DNA of 64,000 nt from Caldilineaceae bacterium (lineage in GTDB: Bacteria > Chloroflexota > Anaerolineae > Caldilineales > Caldilineaceae). Shown here in pieces: positions 26,268 to 35,430 of this stretch (the first letter of the stretch is position 1; each line of letters opens with the position of its first letter). The position numbers were made by a program, and so were the translations under genes. The DNA is taken from positions 1 through 64,000 of the forward strand of contig JAPKMW010000055.1 of the NCBI GenBank assembly GCA_026645575.1, given 5' to 3'. The notes beneath the pieces are model-generated. The model made no database searches, was not told where the DNA came from, and saw nothing but the letters and a program-made list of their open reading frames with translations.

Positions 26268-27350
26268 GTGCATAAATTCGATAAAGTCAAAAGCCTTTCC
26301 TTGATCCTGGTCTTTGCACTCTGTGTGCTGACCGTGCTTGTCCAACGACCACTCTTTGCCGCCAATCAGTACCAAACGGCGGGTGAGAGTGAGCCAACAA
26401 CCTATGTCGTACAAGCGGGCGATACTTTGAGCGCCATTGCGCGGCGCTTTGAAACGACAGTGGCCGTGTTGCTGGAACTGAACAACCTAGACAACCCCAA
26501 TGTGATTTATGTGGGGCAGACATTGGTGGTGCGGGCGCCGGCGACGCCCACCCCAGGCTCAACCGTGCCGGAAGCGACAGCAACCACCGCACCCACGCCC
26601 ACCGTTGCCGCCACCGCAGTGATTACGCCGACAGCCACTGTCACCGAGACGCCCGTTGTTACGGCCACCGCCACTGTGACAGCCACGCCAATCGTCACGG
26701 CGCCAGTCGTCTGGACTGATCCGCCGCTGCCGATCGAGGTCTTCTCGCCGGTGGGCAATGGCCTCTATCACAGTCCGATTGAGGTGGTTGGCTTCTCACA
26801 GACCTTTGAAGGCAATGTGAATCTGCGGCTGACCGATGACGGTGGTAATGTATTGGCGGAACGCAGCACCATTGGCGGGTCGGTCGATGGCTTTGCCTTC
26901 TTCCACAGCTACCTCCGTTTCACCGTCACCGAACCGATCACCGGCTTGCTGGAAATTTTTGAAACCAGCGCCAAAGACGGCAGTGAGATCAACACCGTGG
27001 CGATTCCCATGACGCTCCTGCCAGGCCAACGGGTGATCGACATCAACAACCCGCAACCGGGACAAGCCGTCTGCGCACCGGTGGTCGTCGCCGGCTATTC
27101 CAACACCTTTGAAGCCAGCTTACTGGTTGAGTTGGTGGATCGTAGCGGCGCGACCTTGAACCAGACCGCAGCGTCCGGCGGCAATTTGGGGGTCTATGCT
27201 GAATTTTTAGCCACGTTGGAAAATGATACCAGTGACGCGCAGGCGCTGCTCGTTGGCGCCTACGAAGAAGCCGCCAGCGGCGCCGGTCCGGTGGATCAGA
27301 CCCGCTACCCCGTCACGCTCTATCCGGCCGGCAGTGAGGAATGTCCGTAG
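26268..27350 (+). CDS. secreted LysM protein with two Gmad2 domains
   Basis: 360 residues. Signal peptide or anchor at about residues 8-30 ([14 protein letters not shown]). The LysM domain at about 43-88 ([20 protein letters not shown]...YVGQTLVV) should bind peptidoglycan. A Thr/Pro/Val linker (92-145) leads to two Gmad2 immunoglobulin-like domains (about 152-245 and 258-350), recognisable from [20 protein letters not shown] and [20 protein letters not shown]. Gmad2 is known from spore germination and other cell-wall proteins. GTG start after AGAAGGAGATCATT. Likely a wall-associated structural or germination-like protein; its ligand is unknown. Confidence 0.85.
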   Translation: MHKFDKVKSLSLILVFALCVLTVLVQRPLFAANQYQTAGESEPTTYVVQAGDTLSAIARRFETTVAVLLELNNLDNPNVIYVGQTLVVRAPATPTPGSTVPEATATTAPTPTVAATAVITPTATVTETPVVTATATVTATPIVTAPVVWTDPPLPIEVFSPVGNGLYHSPIEVVGFSQTFEGNVNLRLTDDGGNVLAERSTIGGSVDGFAFFHSYLRFTVTEPITGLLEIFETSAKDGSEINTVAIPMTLLPGQRVIDINNPQPGQAVCAPVVVAGYSNTFEASLLVELVDRSGATLNQTAASGGNLGVYAEFLATLENDTSDAQALLVGAYEEAASGAGPVDQTRYPVTLYPAGSEECP

Positions 27351-27351
27351 A

Positions 27352-27421
27352 AGTTACGAGTTATGAGTTACGAGTTACGAGTTACGCTGACTGGACAAGC
27401 CAAAATCGTAATTCGTAACTC
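27352..27421. repeat. heptad-repeat dyad between convergent genes
   Basis: Five GAGTTAC units (27352-27385) face ATTCGTAACTC (27407-27421); the right arm overlaps the lysA stop codon. Confidence 0.8.
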
Positions 27422-28754
27422 AAAGATAGGCTAACGGTAAGTCGCGGGCGACCAAATCGGTCACACTTTCGCGCCGTTGGATCAGGTGCGCTTCGCCATC
27501 ACGCAGCCAGAGGACCGCCGGTTTACACGCGCCGTTGTAATTGCTGCCCATTGCCAGTTGATAGGCGCCGGCAATCGGCACGGCGACTAATTCACCGGCA
27601 GCCATGTCCGGCATAGGCAGCCCATGAATCAAAATATCACCACTTTCACAGAAGGGGCCGGCAAACCAGACAGGGTCGAGGTTGGGGCGCAGGGGGTCTT
27701 GCACTGGTAACGCCGAATAGCGGGCGCCATAGAGGGCCGGGCGCGGATTATCGGCCAGACCACCGTCGATCATCAGCCAGCGGCGAGCGGCGGTGCGTTT
27801 GACAGCGCCGACGCGATAGAGCGCCACACCGGCTTGGGCCACCAGACTACGGCCCGGTTCTAGTTGCAACCGTGGTAACGGCAAGTTCCGTTCTTTACAG
27901 CCCTCTACCAAATAATGCGATACAAAAGCAACATAGGCGCCAATTGACGGATGGGGCAGATCATCTTCGTGATAGGAGACACCCCAGCCACCACCGGGAC
28001 AGAGCGTTTGTGGCGTCCAACCATACTGATCGCGCAGCGCAGCGACCAGATCCAAGACCGTTGCCAGGGCGGGGGCAATCGGTTCCGGGTCATGAAAGTG
28101 GGAGCCTTGATGGAAATGGATGCCGGTCACCGCCACGCCAGCGGCCTGACAGCGCACCACCGCTGCGGACGCTTCGGCCAAATTCATGCCAAACTTGCTA
28201 TCCTCCTGCCCGGTCTGGCGATAGGCATGGGTATCGACCGCCACGCCAGGGCGCACCCGCAACCACAAGGCGGGGCGTTCGGTCGAGGAAGCCAACAAGA
28301 GGGGAAGTAACCGCGCTAATTCCACCAAGTTGTCCACGACAATGATCCCTGCTTGCGCCACTGCCGCCGTTAGATCCGCCGGACTTTTGTTGACGCCATG
28401 CACCAAGATCTGGGTGCGTGGTACAGCGGCAGCCGCGGCAATATGTAATTCACCGGCGCCGGTACAATCAAGCATCATCCCCTGTCGCTGCACCCACTGC
28501 GCGGCGGCTGTACACAGAAAAGCTTTGCCGGCATAGGTGACGCCGGCCTCCATTGGATAATAGTCGGCCAGCGCCTGACGGTAGGCGGCAGCGGCCACAT
28601 CCATCGTCAGTTGATCGTAGAGGTAGAGCGGCGTGCCGTAGGTAGCGGCCAGTTCCCGCAAGTCACACCCGGCAATGGTCAGGGTTGCCTCATCGCCGAC
28701 GCCGCTGATCTCCGCGGAAAGCGGAAAGAGGTCAAGTCGTTTTTCGTTGCCCAA
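27420..28754 (-). CDS. lysA: diaminopimelate decarboxylase
   Basis: 444 residues from the TTG start preferred here. Fold-type III PLP enzyme: the PLP lysine in VTYAGKAFLCTAA, the glycine loop CPGGGWGVSY, EPGRSLVAQAG, and the catalytic Cys region GPFCESGDILIHG. It decarboxylates meso-diaminopimelate to lysine. The frame extends upstream to ATG 28817, but those codons lie within the 28779-28840 hairpin. TTG at 28754 has AAAGGAG about 10 nt upstream, so I prefer it. The function call is firm; the start is not. Confidence 0.9.
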   Translation of the reverse strand: MGNEKRLDLFPLSAEISGVGDEATLTIAGCDLRELAATYGTPLYLYDQLTMDVAAAAYRQALADYYPMEAGVTYAGKAFLCTAAAQWVQRQGMMLDCTGAGELHIAAAAAVPRTQILVHGVNKSPADLTAAVAQAGIIVVDNLVELARLLPLLLASSTERPALWLRVRPGVAVDTHAYRQTGQEDSKFGMNLAEASAAVVRCQAAGVAVTGIHFHQGSHFHDPEPIAPALATVLDLVAALRDQYGWTPQTLCPGGGWGVSYHEDDLPHPSIGAYVAFVSHYLVEGCKERNLPLPRLQLEPGRSLVAQAGVALYRVGAVKRTAARRWLMIDGGLADNPRPALYGARYSALPVQDPLRPNLDPVWFAGPFCESGDILIHGLPMPDMAAGELVAVPIAGAYQLAMGSNYNGACKPAVLWLRDGEAHLIQRRESVTDLVARDLPLAYL

Positions 28755-28778
28755 GAGACAGGAACTCCTTTGTGCATC

Positions 28779-28840
28779 AACCCGTAGTAAAGACTTTAGT
28801 CTTGCCTCTTGCGGCAAGACTAAAGTCTTTACTACGGGTT
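28779..28840. repeat. perfect 28-bp hairpin with GTAAAGACTTTAGTC core
   Basis: AACCCGTAGTAAAGACTTTA... and its exact complement around a 6-nt loop, between lysA and the EamA gene. A degenerate relative (GAGACTTAAG...GTCTTTACG) is visible near 37245-37293. Confidence 0.85.
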
Positions 28841-28844
28841 CAAA

Positions 28845-29702
28845 TCATAAGACAACCAACACGATGCCGAACAGGGTGATCAGGACGCCAATCAGGCTTT
28901 GCAGGCTGGGCCATTCGTTGAGCAGCAAAATGCCCAGGATGATCCCGCCTGTCACCTCCTGCGTCGCCACCAGATTGACCAGGGTGGCATTGGTCAGCCG
29001 AAGCGCAGCGTTATAAAGCGTATGGCCCAAGGCCAAGGGGAAGAGGCCCAAGGCAACCACACTCAGCACCGCTTGCCAGGTGTACCCATCCGTGCGAAAG
29101 CCTGCCATTGCCGTTGGCAATAGCCAGATCCCCCCCAGGAAGTAGACAACCCCGGCATAGGCGAAGAGGCCATAGGCGTGGCGTTGACTGCGCCCGGCGA
29201 CACTGTAGAGACCAAAGCAGATCGCACTGCCCAGCGCCAACAGGTCGCCGATCAACATGCGCCGGTCAAAGTTTGGCTCAAAGCCCGCCAGCACAGCCAC
29301 CCCAACCACCGTTACCAACGTTCCCAACCATTGGCGACGATTTAGCCCCTCATTGAGAAACAACCAGGAGAAGAATGCGACAAAGATGGGGGCGGTGTAA
29401 ATGAGGGCAAGGCTGTGGGCAATTGTGGTAAATTCGAGCGAAACAATGTATAAGCCAAAGTGCAAGGCTGTGATGAGGCCAAACAGCCCAAATTGGAGCC
29501 ATTTACGCCCGGTGGGCAGCGGTTGCCGATAGAATAATGCCAGGCCGCCAATGACAAAACCAGCCGTCAGCAGGCGGCCGGCGGCAATTTCATACGAAGA
29601 GAGTGTGGCAGCCGCCCAACGCACCAGGACAGGGCTGGTGCTAAAAAAGAGAACGGCAATGGCGACATACAAGATGCCGCGGTGTTGATGAGCAGTTGTC
29701 AC
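28845..29702 (-). CDS. EamA/DMT-family transporter
   Basis: 285 residues, ten predicted membrane helices arranged as two EamA repeats: SPVLVRWAAATLSSYEIAAGRLLTAG in the first, and SVVALGLFPLALGHTLYNAALRLTNAT and LVATQEVTGGIILGILLLNEWPS in the second. Drug/metabolite superfamily exporters move amino acids, nucleosides or other small solutes; substrate cannot be told. GTG start at 29702 without a clear ribosome site, so the start is uncertain. Upstream of lysA on the same strand but separated by a perfect hairpin. Confidence 0.85.
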   Translation of the reverse strand: MTTAHQHRGILYVAIAVLFFSTSPVLVRWAAATLSSYEIAAGRLLTAGFVIGGLALFYRQPLPTGRKWLQFGLFGLITALHFGLYIVSLEFTTIAHSLALIYTAPIFVAFFSWLFLNEGLNRRQWLGTLVTVVGVAVLAGFEPNFDRRMLIGDLLALGSAICFGLYSVAGRSQRHAYGLFAYAGVVYFLGGIWLLPTAMAGFRTDGYTWQAVLSVVALGLFPLALGHTLYNAALRLTNATLVNLVATQEVTGGIILGILLLNEWPSLQSLIGVLITLFGIVLVVL

Positions 29703-29808
29703 AAAAGATAACAGCAGTGGTTTTGTTACCGATGAATTGTTGGGTTGCGATGATTGCTCATGGCGATCAGCTATATGCTTGCTAATACGCGATCACGCTG
29801 GTGCGTGA

Positions 29809-29922
29809 TCACTGCGGCGTAATCGCAACGGCAATCATGCCTAGGATCATGCTAAAGACAATGAGCAGACTGAGTACATAAAAGATAATTTCATTTCTAG
29901 TATACTTCTTCTTACGATTCAT
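29809..29922 (-). CDS. 37-residue single-pass membrane peptide
   Basis: Short ORF starting MNRKKKYTRNEIIFYVLSLL and continuing through a hydrophobic stretch (IVFSMILGMIAVAI) to a Thr-Pro-Gln end. It has a strong ribosome site (GGGAGG, 7 nt before ATG). Basic N terminus followed by one membrane helix (about residues 11-33), so N-in topology. Sequence logic, codon use and ribosome site all look real despite the length. I believe similar short KKKYTRNE-type peptides occur in other Chloroflexota, but cannot check. Function unknown; perhaps a regulator or stabiliser of a membrane complex. Divergent from mazG. A GATCACGC...GCGTGATC hairpin lies just past the stop. Confidence 0.7.
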   Translation of the reverse strand: MNRKKKYTRNEIIFYVLSLLIVFSMILGMIAVAITPQ

Positions 29923-30054
29923 GACGGGCCTCCCTTTCTATCAAATCGACCGACAATGGTTAGCAACGCCAACCGCATACCAAATGGCTTTTCTGAATGG
30001 CAAAATTGTTTTACGATTATAGCATAAGATGTTGGCAAGGTGAATATTCGCAAA

Positions 30055-31125
30055 ATGGCGGATCTTCTTTTGCAAAAGAAAGCGAGCGTGAACGTGCAAG
30101 CCCATGATCAGAACAGGCTGCTCCACCCGTTGGTGGCAACCGCGTTGACTGCCGCCGGGTGCCATACCGGGCAAGGGTATCAATGTGTGCCGGCGAGTCA
30201 TCTAGTCCAAAATTACCATCCGATTGTCGAGGTGGAATTACCGCTGATTGTCAGTGATTTATCACCCGACCACCTCCCCCAACTCCAACATATTCTGCGC
30301 AACGCGTATCCGACGACTCACCCTGTAACGCTACTCGATCACCCAGGTGCACAACCTGATGGCGAACCGGCGACAAGGCAGAGCACCGTACACGCGCTGG
30401 CCACCCTACCAACCGCTGCAGCGCCCCTGTTGATCTGTGTGCCACCCTTACCGGCGGGCAGTAGCTTTTCGGCCCTACAAGCCATTGTCGCCCATCTACG
30501 GTCGCCCCAAGGCTGCCCTTGGGATCGCAAACAGACGCTCCAGAGTATGCGTCACGATCTGCTCAGTGAATGTGTCGAAGTATTGGAGGCTATTGATCTG
30601 GATAGTATGACTGACAATGGCCCGCACATTGCCGAGGAGTTGGGCGACCTTTTCATGGCTGCCGTCTTGGTGGTGCAGATTGCGATTGACGGCGGACGTT
30701 TTCAAATGGCCCAAGCCATGCAAAGCATTGTCACCAAACTTATTCGTCGCCACCCCCACGTTTTTGGCGACGTAATCGTGGATGGTGTTGATACGGTGTT
30801 GGCAAACTGGGATGCCATCAAGGCGCAGGAAAAAGCGGCCAAAGGGCAAAGCAACGTACACCCGCTCGCTGGTGTACCCGCCGCTTTACCGGCGCTGGAA
30901 AAAGCACGCGAACTCCAGGCCAAAGCCGCCAAAGCCGGACTGTTGGATCGCGCCACCCTCGCCCAAGCCGACCCCCGGTTGGCGCACTGGTTAGCCACAC
31001 CCCCCACCGAAGAAGAGCTAGGCGAATTTCTCTGGCGCCTCGTCGCCCTTGCCCACACCGCTGGCCTCAATACCGAAGATGCCCTACGCAGCTACAGCAC
31101 CCGCTACCGCGCCGCACATGAGTAG
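30055..31125 (+). CDS. mazG: MazG nucleotide pyrophosphohydrolase with shortened N-terminal domain
   Basis: 356 residues. The MazG domain begins near residue 140: FSALQAIVAHLRSPQGCPWD, then HDLLSECVEVLEAID and IAEELGDLFMAAVLVVQIA with the metal motif ExxE...EELGD, then IRRHPHVFGD. It hydrolyses NTPs to NMP and PPi. Residues about 15-135 resemble only the C-terminal half of the tetrapyrrole-methylase domain of YabN-type fusions (LVATALTAAGCHTGQGYQCV, NAYPTTHPVTLLDHPGA, then ICVPPLP). The SAM-binding half is missing. Start unsure: ATG 30055 with AAGGTG upstream, or GTG 30040. Confidence 0.88.
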   Translation: MADLLLQKKASVNVQAHDQNRLLHPLVATALTAAGCHTGQGYQCVPASHLVQNYHPIVEVELPLIVSDLSPDHLPQLQHILRNAYPTTHPVTLLDHPGAQPDGEPATRQSTVHALATLPTAAAPLLICVPPLPAGSSFSALQAIVAHLRSPQGCPWDRKQTLQSMRHDLLSECVEVLEAIDLDSMTDNGPHIAEELGDLFMAAVLVVQIAIDGGRFQMAQAMQSIVTKLIRRHPHVFGDVIVDGVDTVLANWDAIKAQEKAAKGQSNVHPLAGVPAALPALEKARELQAKAAKAGLLDRATLAQADPRLAHWLATPPTEEELGEFLWRLVALAHTAGLNTEDALRSYSTRYRAAHE

Positions 31126-31130
31126 GGGGG

Positions 31131-31209
31131 CAGGTAGACAGGGAGACAGGGAAACAGGAAGATTGACAGCCTGGGAGTCGCTACCTATCTACCTATCTAC
31201 CTGTCTCCT
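31131..31209. repeat. octamer-repeat dyad
   Basis: AGGTAGACAGGGAGACAGGG array (31131-31160) facing CTACCTAT/CTACCTGT units (31181-31209), between mazG and the convergent gene. Confidence 0.8.
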
Positions 31210-31210
31210 A

Positions 31211-33649
31211 TCACTCCGACAGCGGCGGGATCACCAATTCAACGCCGATGGGGAGAGCGTTGGGGTCGTCGCCGATTATGGCGCGATTAGCTTCATAGAT
31301 GATGCGCCAATGGCGCTGCTCGCCGTAATACGCTTTAGCGATGCCGGCCAGGGTATCCGTGGCTTTGACACGATGGGTAAGGCGGCTTGTCGGCGTGGGC
31401 GACGCGGTCGGAGCAGGCTGGACGCTGGTCGGCGTGGCAAACAGAGCGGCAAGCCCATTGTCGGTGACCAGTAAAGAGGCGGCGACCCAGGCCCGCACGC
31501 CATCAGGCAGTTGCACCTCCACCCATTGACCGTCAGGTGCAATGTTGATCACCGGCCACTGGGTGCCGCCGGCCAATACAGCCAGAATCGACGCTGTGGT
31601 GGCTGGCGCCTGTCGCGCGTTGGCGTTGAGGCCCGTGCGGATGGTGACGGTGGTCAACAGCGCCGGCTGAACGGTGGTAGATGGTGGAGCGCCACTTGTC
31701 GCCGCGGATGGTGTGCTGGTAGCAAGCAAGATAGGACGCAGTACAAGGGGCGTTACAACGGCAGCGGCAAGCGTCGCAAGTGGGGTCGCGGTTGGCTGTA
31801 GAATCAAGGGTTGCGGTTGGTGGATGGCCGTGGGAATCGGCAGTTGGATGAGCGCAGAGGGTAGTGGCGCTGGCGTGGCGGTTGGCTGCAAGGTGGTCGC
31901 CGTTGAGGCAGCCGGGGTGGCATTGATCGACCATGCGGCCGAGCGCAGCGCAAGTTGCACAGCTTGGGTCGTGGGATCAACCAACACACTATCAGCGAAC
32001 CAGAGCGCCAGGGGATCGGGCGTGGCGCCAAACCACTGTTGGTAGAAGGTGGCGTAGGCGCCCTCAGCGGCCAGTGCTTGCAGCGTCAAATTGACCTGAT
32101 CACGCAACTGCGCATCAAACGGGGGGATGCCAATGGCGTAGGCTTGACGAGTGAAATCAGCCACAGCAATTTTGAGCATTGGGTTCGCTTGCTGAAGCTG
32201 CGCCAATGCCACACTGCTACCGATAACCGCGTCAACCTGCCCAAGCAGTAAGGCTTGTTGCGCCGAGCGAAGCTCTTGAAAGGGCAACACCGTAGGGCCA
32301 ACCGCCCCCCCCGTCGCCGCCCCCATAATCAGTGTGGTCAGCGCATTGACGCTCTCCAGACCACTGCTCACCGCCACCACGGTTTGATCCAGATCGGCCA
32401 ACCGTTGCACCGGGCTATCAACCCGTGTCAGCACACTCTGACCATCAGCAAAATAGCTTTGGCTAAAATCGATCATGGCCCGATTGTGCCAGGTGAGAGG
32501 CAGGGCAGCAATAATCAGATCAACTTGACCGGCCCGCAATAAAGGAATGGCCGTTTCCGGGGTAACGCGCACCAATTCCAGCGCCGTCGCATCACCCAAC
32601 CAGCGGCGGGCGAACTCACGGCTCAGATCAATATCAAAGCCCTGAATGCTGCCCCGCTCACCGACAAAGCCAAAGGGGGCCAGGTCGTAGGCAACACCGA
32701 CTAACAATTTCCCGCGCTGCTGAATCTGGGTCAAGCGTGTAGCCGTTAGTGGGCGACGGTTGGGTGTGTTGGCAAAGGTATAGGGCCATTCCCCGGCCAC
32801 CAACGGCAGGGCAGGGGGGCGCCGCTCCGGGAACCAGTGTTGATAGAGCGCAGTGAGCTTACCATTCTGTTGCAACCGGTGTAACGTTGCATCAACCAGA
32901 TTACGAAAATAGGCATCCCCCTGCATGACGCCGAGGGCAAACGGCTGGCTTTCCGACAAGGTGAAGACGACGCTTGTCCCCGGCGTTGCGGCGCTGACAG
33001 TGGTCAAATGAGTGTGATAGCCCAGCAGCGCATCTACTTGGTCTGCCCGCAAGGCCGACATAGCCAGCGCATAGCCCTGAAATGGCATTACGGTTGGCTC
33101 TACTGTAGCGACCAACATCGCTCGCAACGTTGTCAGCGCATCGTCGCCTTGGACGGCGGCAATGGTTTTTCCGGTCAATGCGGCCAGCGTTGGTAGCGAT
33201 ACATCGCTATGCGCCAAAAGTGCCGGCGTATCCAGAAAGTAGTGGGCGCTAAAATCAATCAACGCCTCGTTGGCATAGGTATGCGGCAAAGCGGCCGCCA
33301 GCAGATCGACCTGGCCGGTCACCAAACTTTGTAGGCGCGTTGCCAGCGTCACCGGCACAAACTGGACAGTTACCCCCCATTCTTTCGCCAGCGCACGCGT
33401 TAAATCCACATCAAAGCCCGTAACTTCGCCTTGCTCATTATGGTAGCCAAAAGGCGGCTGGTCAACAAGAACGCCGACCGCCAGTCGATTGCCCCGCTTA
33501 CGGATACGTTGGATGGTTCCTATGTCTGCTGGTGATTGGGTGGTTGACTGTATCAGGGGCGTTGACAGGGAGGCGCTAACCGCTTGCCCAGCCGGCGAAG
33601 TAAAGAAAAGAATAAAGAAGAGCAGCAGCAGAAGAGGTGTGGTTTTCAT
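31211..33649 (-). CDS. secreted tandem substrate-binding protein with SH3b and LysM domains
   Basis: 812 residues. Signal peptide (LLLLLFFILFFTSPAGQAVSA). Two family-3 periplasmic-binding domains in tandem: about 45-270 (LAVGVLVDQPPFGYHNEQGE...GFDVDLTRALA) and about 300-540 (LLVGVAYDLAPFGFVGERGS...GFDIDLSREFA). Each contains DLLAAALPHT- or DLIIAALPLT-type hinge sequence. A low-complexity Thr/Pro/Ala linker follows, then a bacterial SH3 domain (IRTGLNANARQAPATTASIL) and a C-terminal LysM (VKATDTLAGIAKAYYGEQRHW). The SBP parts bind amino acids or similar solutes; SH3b and LysM should tether it to the cell wall. No ABC permease or ATPase adjoins it, so it may sense or sequester rather than feed a transporter. 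Confidence 0.82.
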   Translation of the reverse strand: MKTTPLLLLLFFILFFTSPAGQAVSASLSTPLIQSTTQSPADIGTIQRIRKRGNRLAVGVLVDQPPFGYHNEQGEVTGFDVDLTRALAKEWGVTVQFVPVTLATRLQSLVTGQVDLLAAALPHTYANEALIDFSAHYFLDTPALLAHSDVSLPTLAALTGKTIAAVQGDDALTTLRAMLVATVEPTVMPFQGYALAMSALRADQVDALLGYHTHLTTVSAATPGTSVVFTLSESQPFALGVMQGDAYFRNLVDATLHRLQQNGKLTALYQHWFPERRPPALPLVAGEWPYTFANTPNRRPLTATRLTQIQQRGKLLVGVAYDLAPFGFVGERGSIQGFDIDLSREFARRWLGDATALELVRVTPETAIPLLRAGQVDLIIAALPLTWHNRAMIDFSQSYFADGQSVLTRVDSPVQRLADLDQTVVAVSSGLESVNALTTLIMGAATGGAVGPTVLPFQELRSAQQALLLGQVDAVIGSSVALAQLQQANPMLKIAVADFTRQAYAIGIPPFDAQLRDQVNLTLQALAAEGAYATFYQQWFGATPDPLALWFADSVLVDPTTQAVQLALRSAAWSINATPAASTATTLQPTATPAPLPSALIQLPIPTAIHQPQPLILQPTATPLATLAAAVVTPLVLRPILLATSTPSAATSGAPPSTTVQPALLTTVTIRTGLNANARQAPATTASILAVLAGGTQWPVINIAPDGQWVEVQLPDGVRAWVAASLLVTDNGLAALFATPTSVQPAPTASPTPTSRLTHRVKATDTLAGIAKAYYGEQRHWRIIYEANRAIIGDDPNALPIGVELVIPPLSE

Positions 33650-33693
33650 GAAATCTGTGATGAACTGGATGCCGCTTTATAACTATTCAGCCC

Positions 33694-33749
33694 GCTCCTA
33701 GCCAGTCTGTGACTGGCGGGTCGGCGCCAGTCACAGACTGGCTAGGAGC
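33694..33749. repeat. GCCAGTCTGTGACTGGC-type hairpin, copy 2
   Basis: Perfect 25-bp arms (GCTCCTAGCCAGTCTGTGAC...), 6-nt loop. Differs from copy 1 by compensatory changes in both arms. Sits between the SBP and J-domain genes. Confidence 0.9.
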
Positions 33750-33762
33750 CGAGTAGTTGTCA

Positions 33763-35430
33763 TTATTTTATCCATTGAAAGAGAGGGTCGTTGATCTCAG
33801 CAACCAAGGTAGGTTGGACGCCAGGGGTGAGGGTCCACAGGTAGAGCAGCGGCGTTTCGCCACGGGCGCGACCAGTGACATAGCCCAGCACTGCACCCGT
33901 CGGACTCCACTGGTAACGGACACTCTCGCCGGTGATTGCCTGCGTCTGACCGCTCGCCACCTCCAGCAACCACAAAGTCTGCTCGCCACTAGCCACTTCG
34001 CGGGTCAGATAGGCCAGCCACTTGCCGTCCGCCGACCAACTGGGATCTTCCCCCGCCACACTGTTGATGGTCGTCACCGTGCGCCCCTGACTGTCCAGCC
34101 GTTGTAAGCCTTGCGCCGAACTCACCACCAGCGTCCGCCCATCTGCCGACCAAGCCGGACTCCAACTGTCGCTGTGGGTCAATTGCTGCAACCCGCTGCC
34201 ATCGGCATTGATGCGGTACACTCGCCGCTCCACCCCCTGCCACAAGTCGAAGGCCAGCACCTTCCCGCCCGGCGCCCAGGCAAAACGATTCACCCCGGCA
34301 ACGCCGGTCCCCGGCAACGCCTGTGTCTCACCAGTCGCCACTGTGTACAACCCGATTCGGCTGCGCTCCCCAGATCCAAGTAGATAGGCTACCTGGCTCC
34401 CGTCCGGCGACCATTGCAGATCACTTTTGGCTTCGCCGCCGGTTGTCACCACCTTGCTCCGCCCGTTCCGCAGATCCAGCAAGTGAACTTCGTTATCCGT
34501 CCCCAGATAGGCCACCTGTTGACCGGCGGCACTCCCCACTGCCCCGCGCCCATTTACCCCTAACGCTTTCGGTTGCCCCATCTGCTCACCAGTGACATAG
34601 AGCATGGGAACGCCTTTTTCGCCGGCGGCAAAGAGCAGGTTATTTTCCTGTAGATCATGGAGTGAACGGGAAAAGAAAAATGAGGGCAAGGTTAAGGTTG
34701 AGAATGATGCGAAAGAGTCTATGACCGGTAGGGCCGCCACAACCACACAGATCAACAAGGTGGTTAACGCAATTGTCAACCAACGGGGGGAAGCATAGGC
34801 GTGCCGCCGATGACGACCAACACGCTGTGGTGCAGGGCTGACTTGTAAGCGGACTTCAACTCGCGTAAAAACGCCATCCAAATTGACCTCAAGCCAAGTT
34901 TGGTGAGTTGTGTTAGGCGCTAGATGGCGGGTGTCGATGGAGACCTCGTAATTCATCGGAAAGGTCCGATCAGCATAAACCGGTTTACCTTGCGAGATCT
35001 GAAAAGGGCTGTTATTTTCATGACAGCGCAATTGTAATGTCGAGACTGGCCCACCAACATTGCCGACTTGTAAGGGCAAACTACGCTTTTCGCCGTAGCG
35101 CACGACACCAAAATCAAGGACAGGGGGATAAGCGACAGGCTGTGGTGCGCCAACGCCATCCTCATACAAGGGCTGCATTGGTGTGCCACACAACACTTGG
35201 AAGGCAATATTGATCTGTTTGAGTTTTTCTTCAGCGTAAGCTTTATCGGAAGCCTCGCGGAAACGATCGGGGTGGTAGACACGCACCAATTGCTTGTATT
35301 GTGCCTTGATCTCCTCGCGGGTTGCGGTTATTGGTACATCTAAAATATCGTAATAATCTTTCATCCGACTTCCCAAGCCTCCGATACCACTCTGTTGCCC
35401 ACACTGTTGCCCATACTGTTGCGTTGTCAT
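33763..35430 (-). CDS. membrane J-domain / beta-propeller protein
   Basis: 555 residues. J-domain at about 24-82 (KDYYDILDVPITATREEIKA) with an intact HPD at 53-55. An Ig-like/MSP-like domain at about 105-198 (LDFGVVRYGEKRSLPLQVGN) follows. After a basic stretch (QRVGRHRRHAYASPR) one membrane helix runs at 207-228, then a TolB/WD40-like propeller with repeated SPDGSQVAYL, APGGKVLAFD, SADGRTLVVS and SADGKWLAYL motifs. The positive-inside rule puts the J-domain in the cytoplasm and the propeller outside. HPD suggests it can stimulate DnaK. The first 22 residues are a Gln/Gly repeat; Met-23 (35364) is an alternative start. Confidence 0.85.
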   Translation of the reverse strand: MTTQQYGQQCGQQSGIGGLGSRMKDYYDILDVPITATREEIKAQYKQLVRVYHPDRFREASDKAYAEEKLKQINIAFQVLCGTPMQPLYEDGVGAPQPVAYPPVLDFGVVRYGEKRSLPLQVGNVGGPVSTLQLRCHENNSPFQISQGKPVYADRTFPMNYEVSIDTRHLAPNTTHQTWLEVNLDGVFTRVEVRLQVSPAPQRVGRHRRHAYASPRWLTIALTTLLICVVVAALPVIDSFASFSTLTLPSFFFSRSLHDLQENNLLFAAGEKGVPMLYVTGEQMGQPKALGVNGRGAVGSAAGQQVAYLGTDNEVHLLDLRNGRSKVVTTGGEAKSDLQWSPDGSQVAYLLGSGERSRIGLYTVATGETQALPGTGVAGVNRFAWAPGGKVLAFDLWQGVERRVYRINADGSGLQQLTHSDSWSPAWSADGRTLVVSSAQGLQRLDSQGRTVTTINSVAGEDPSWSADGKWLAYLTREVASGEQTLWLLEVASGQTQAITGESVRYQWSPTGAVLGYVTGRARGETPLLYLWTLTPGVQPTLVAEINDPLFQWIK

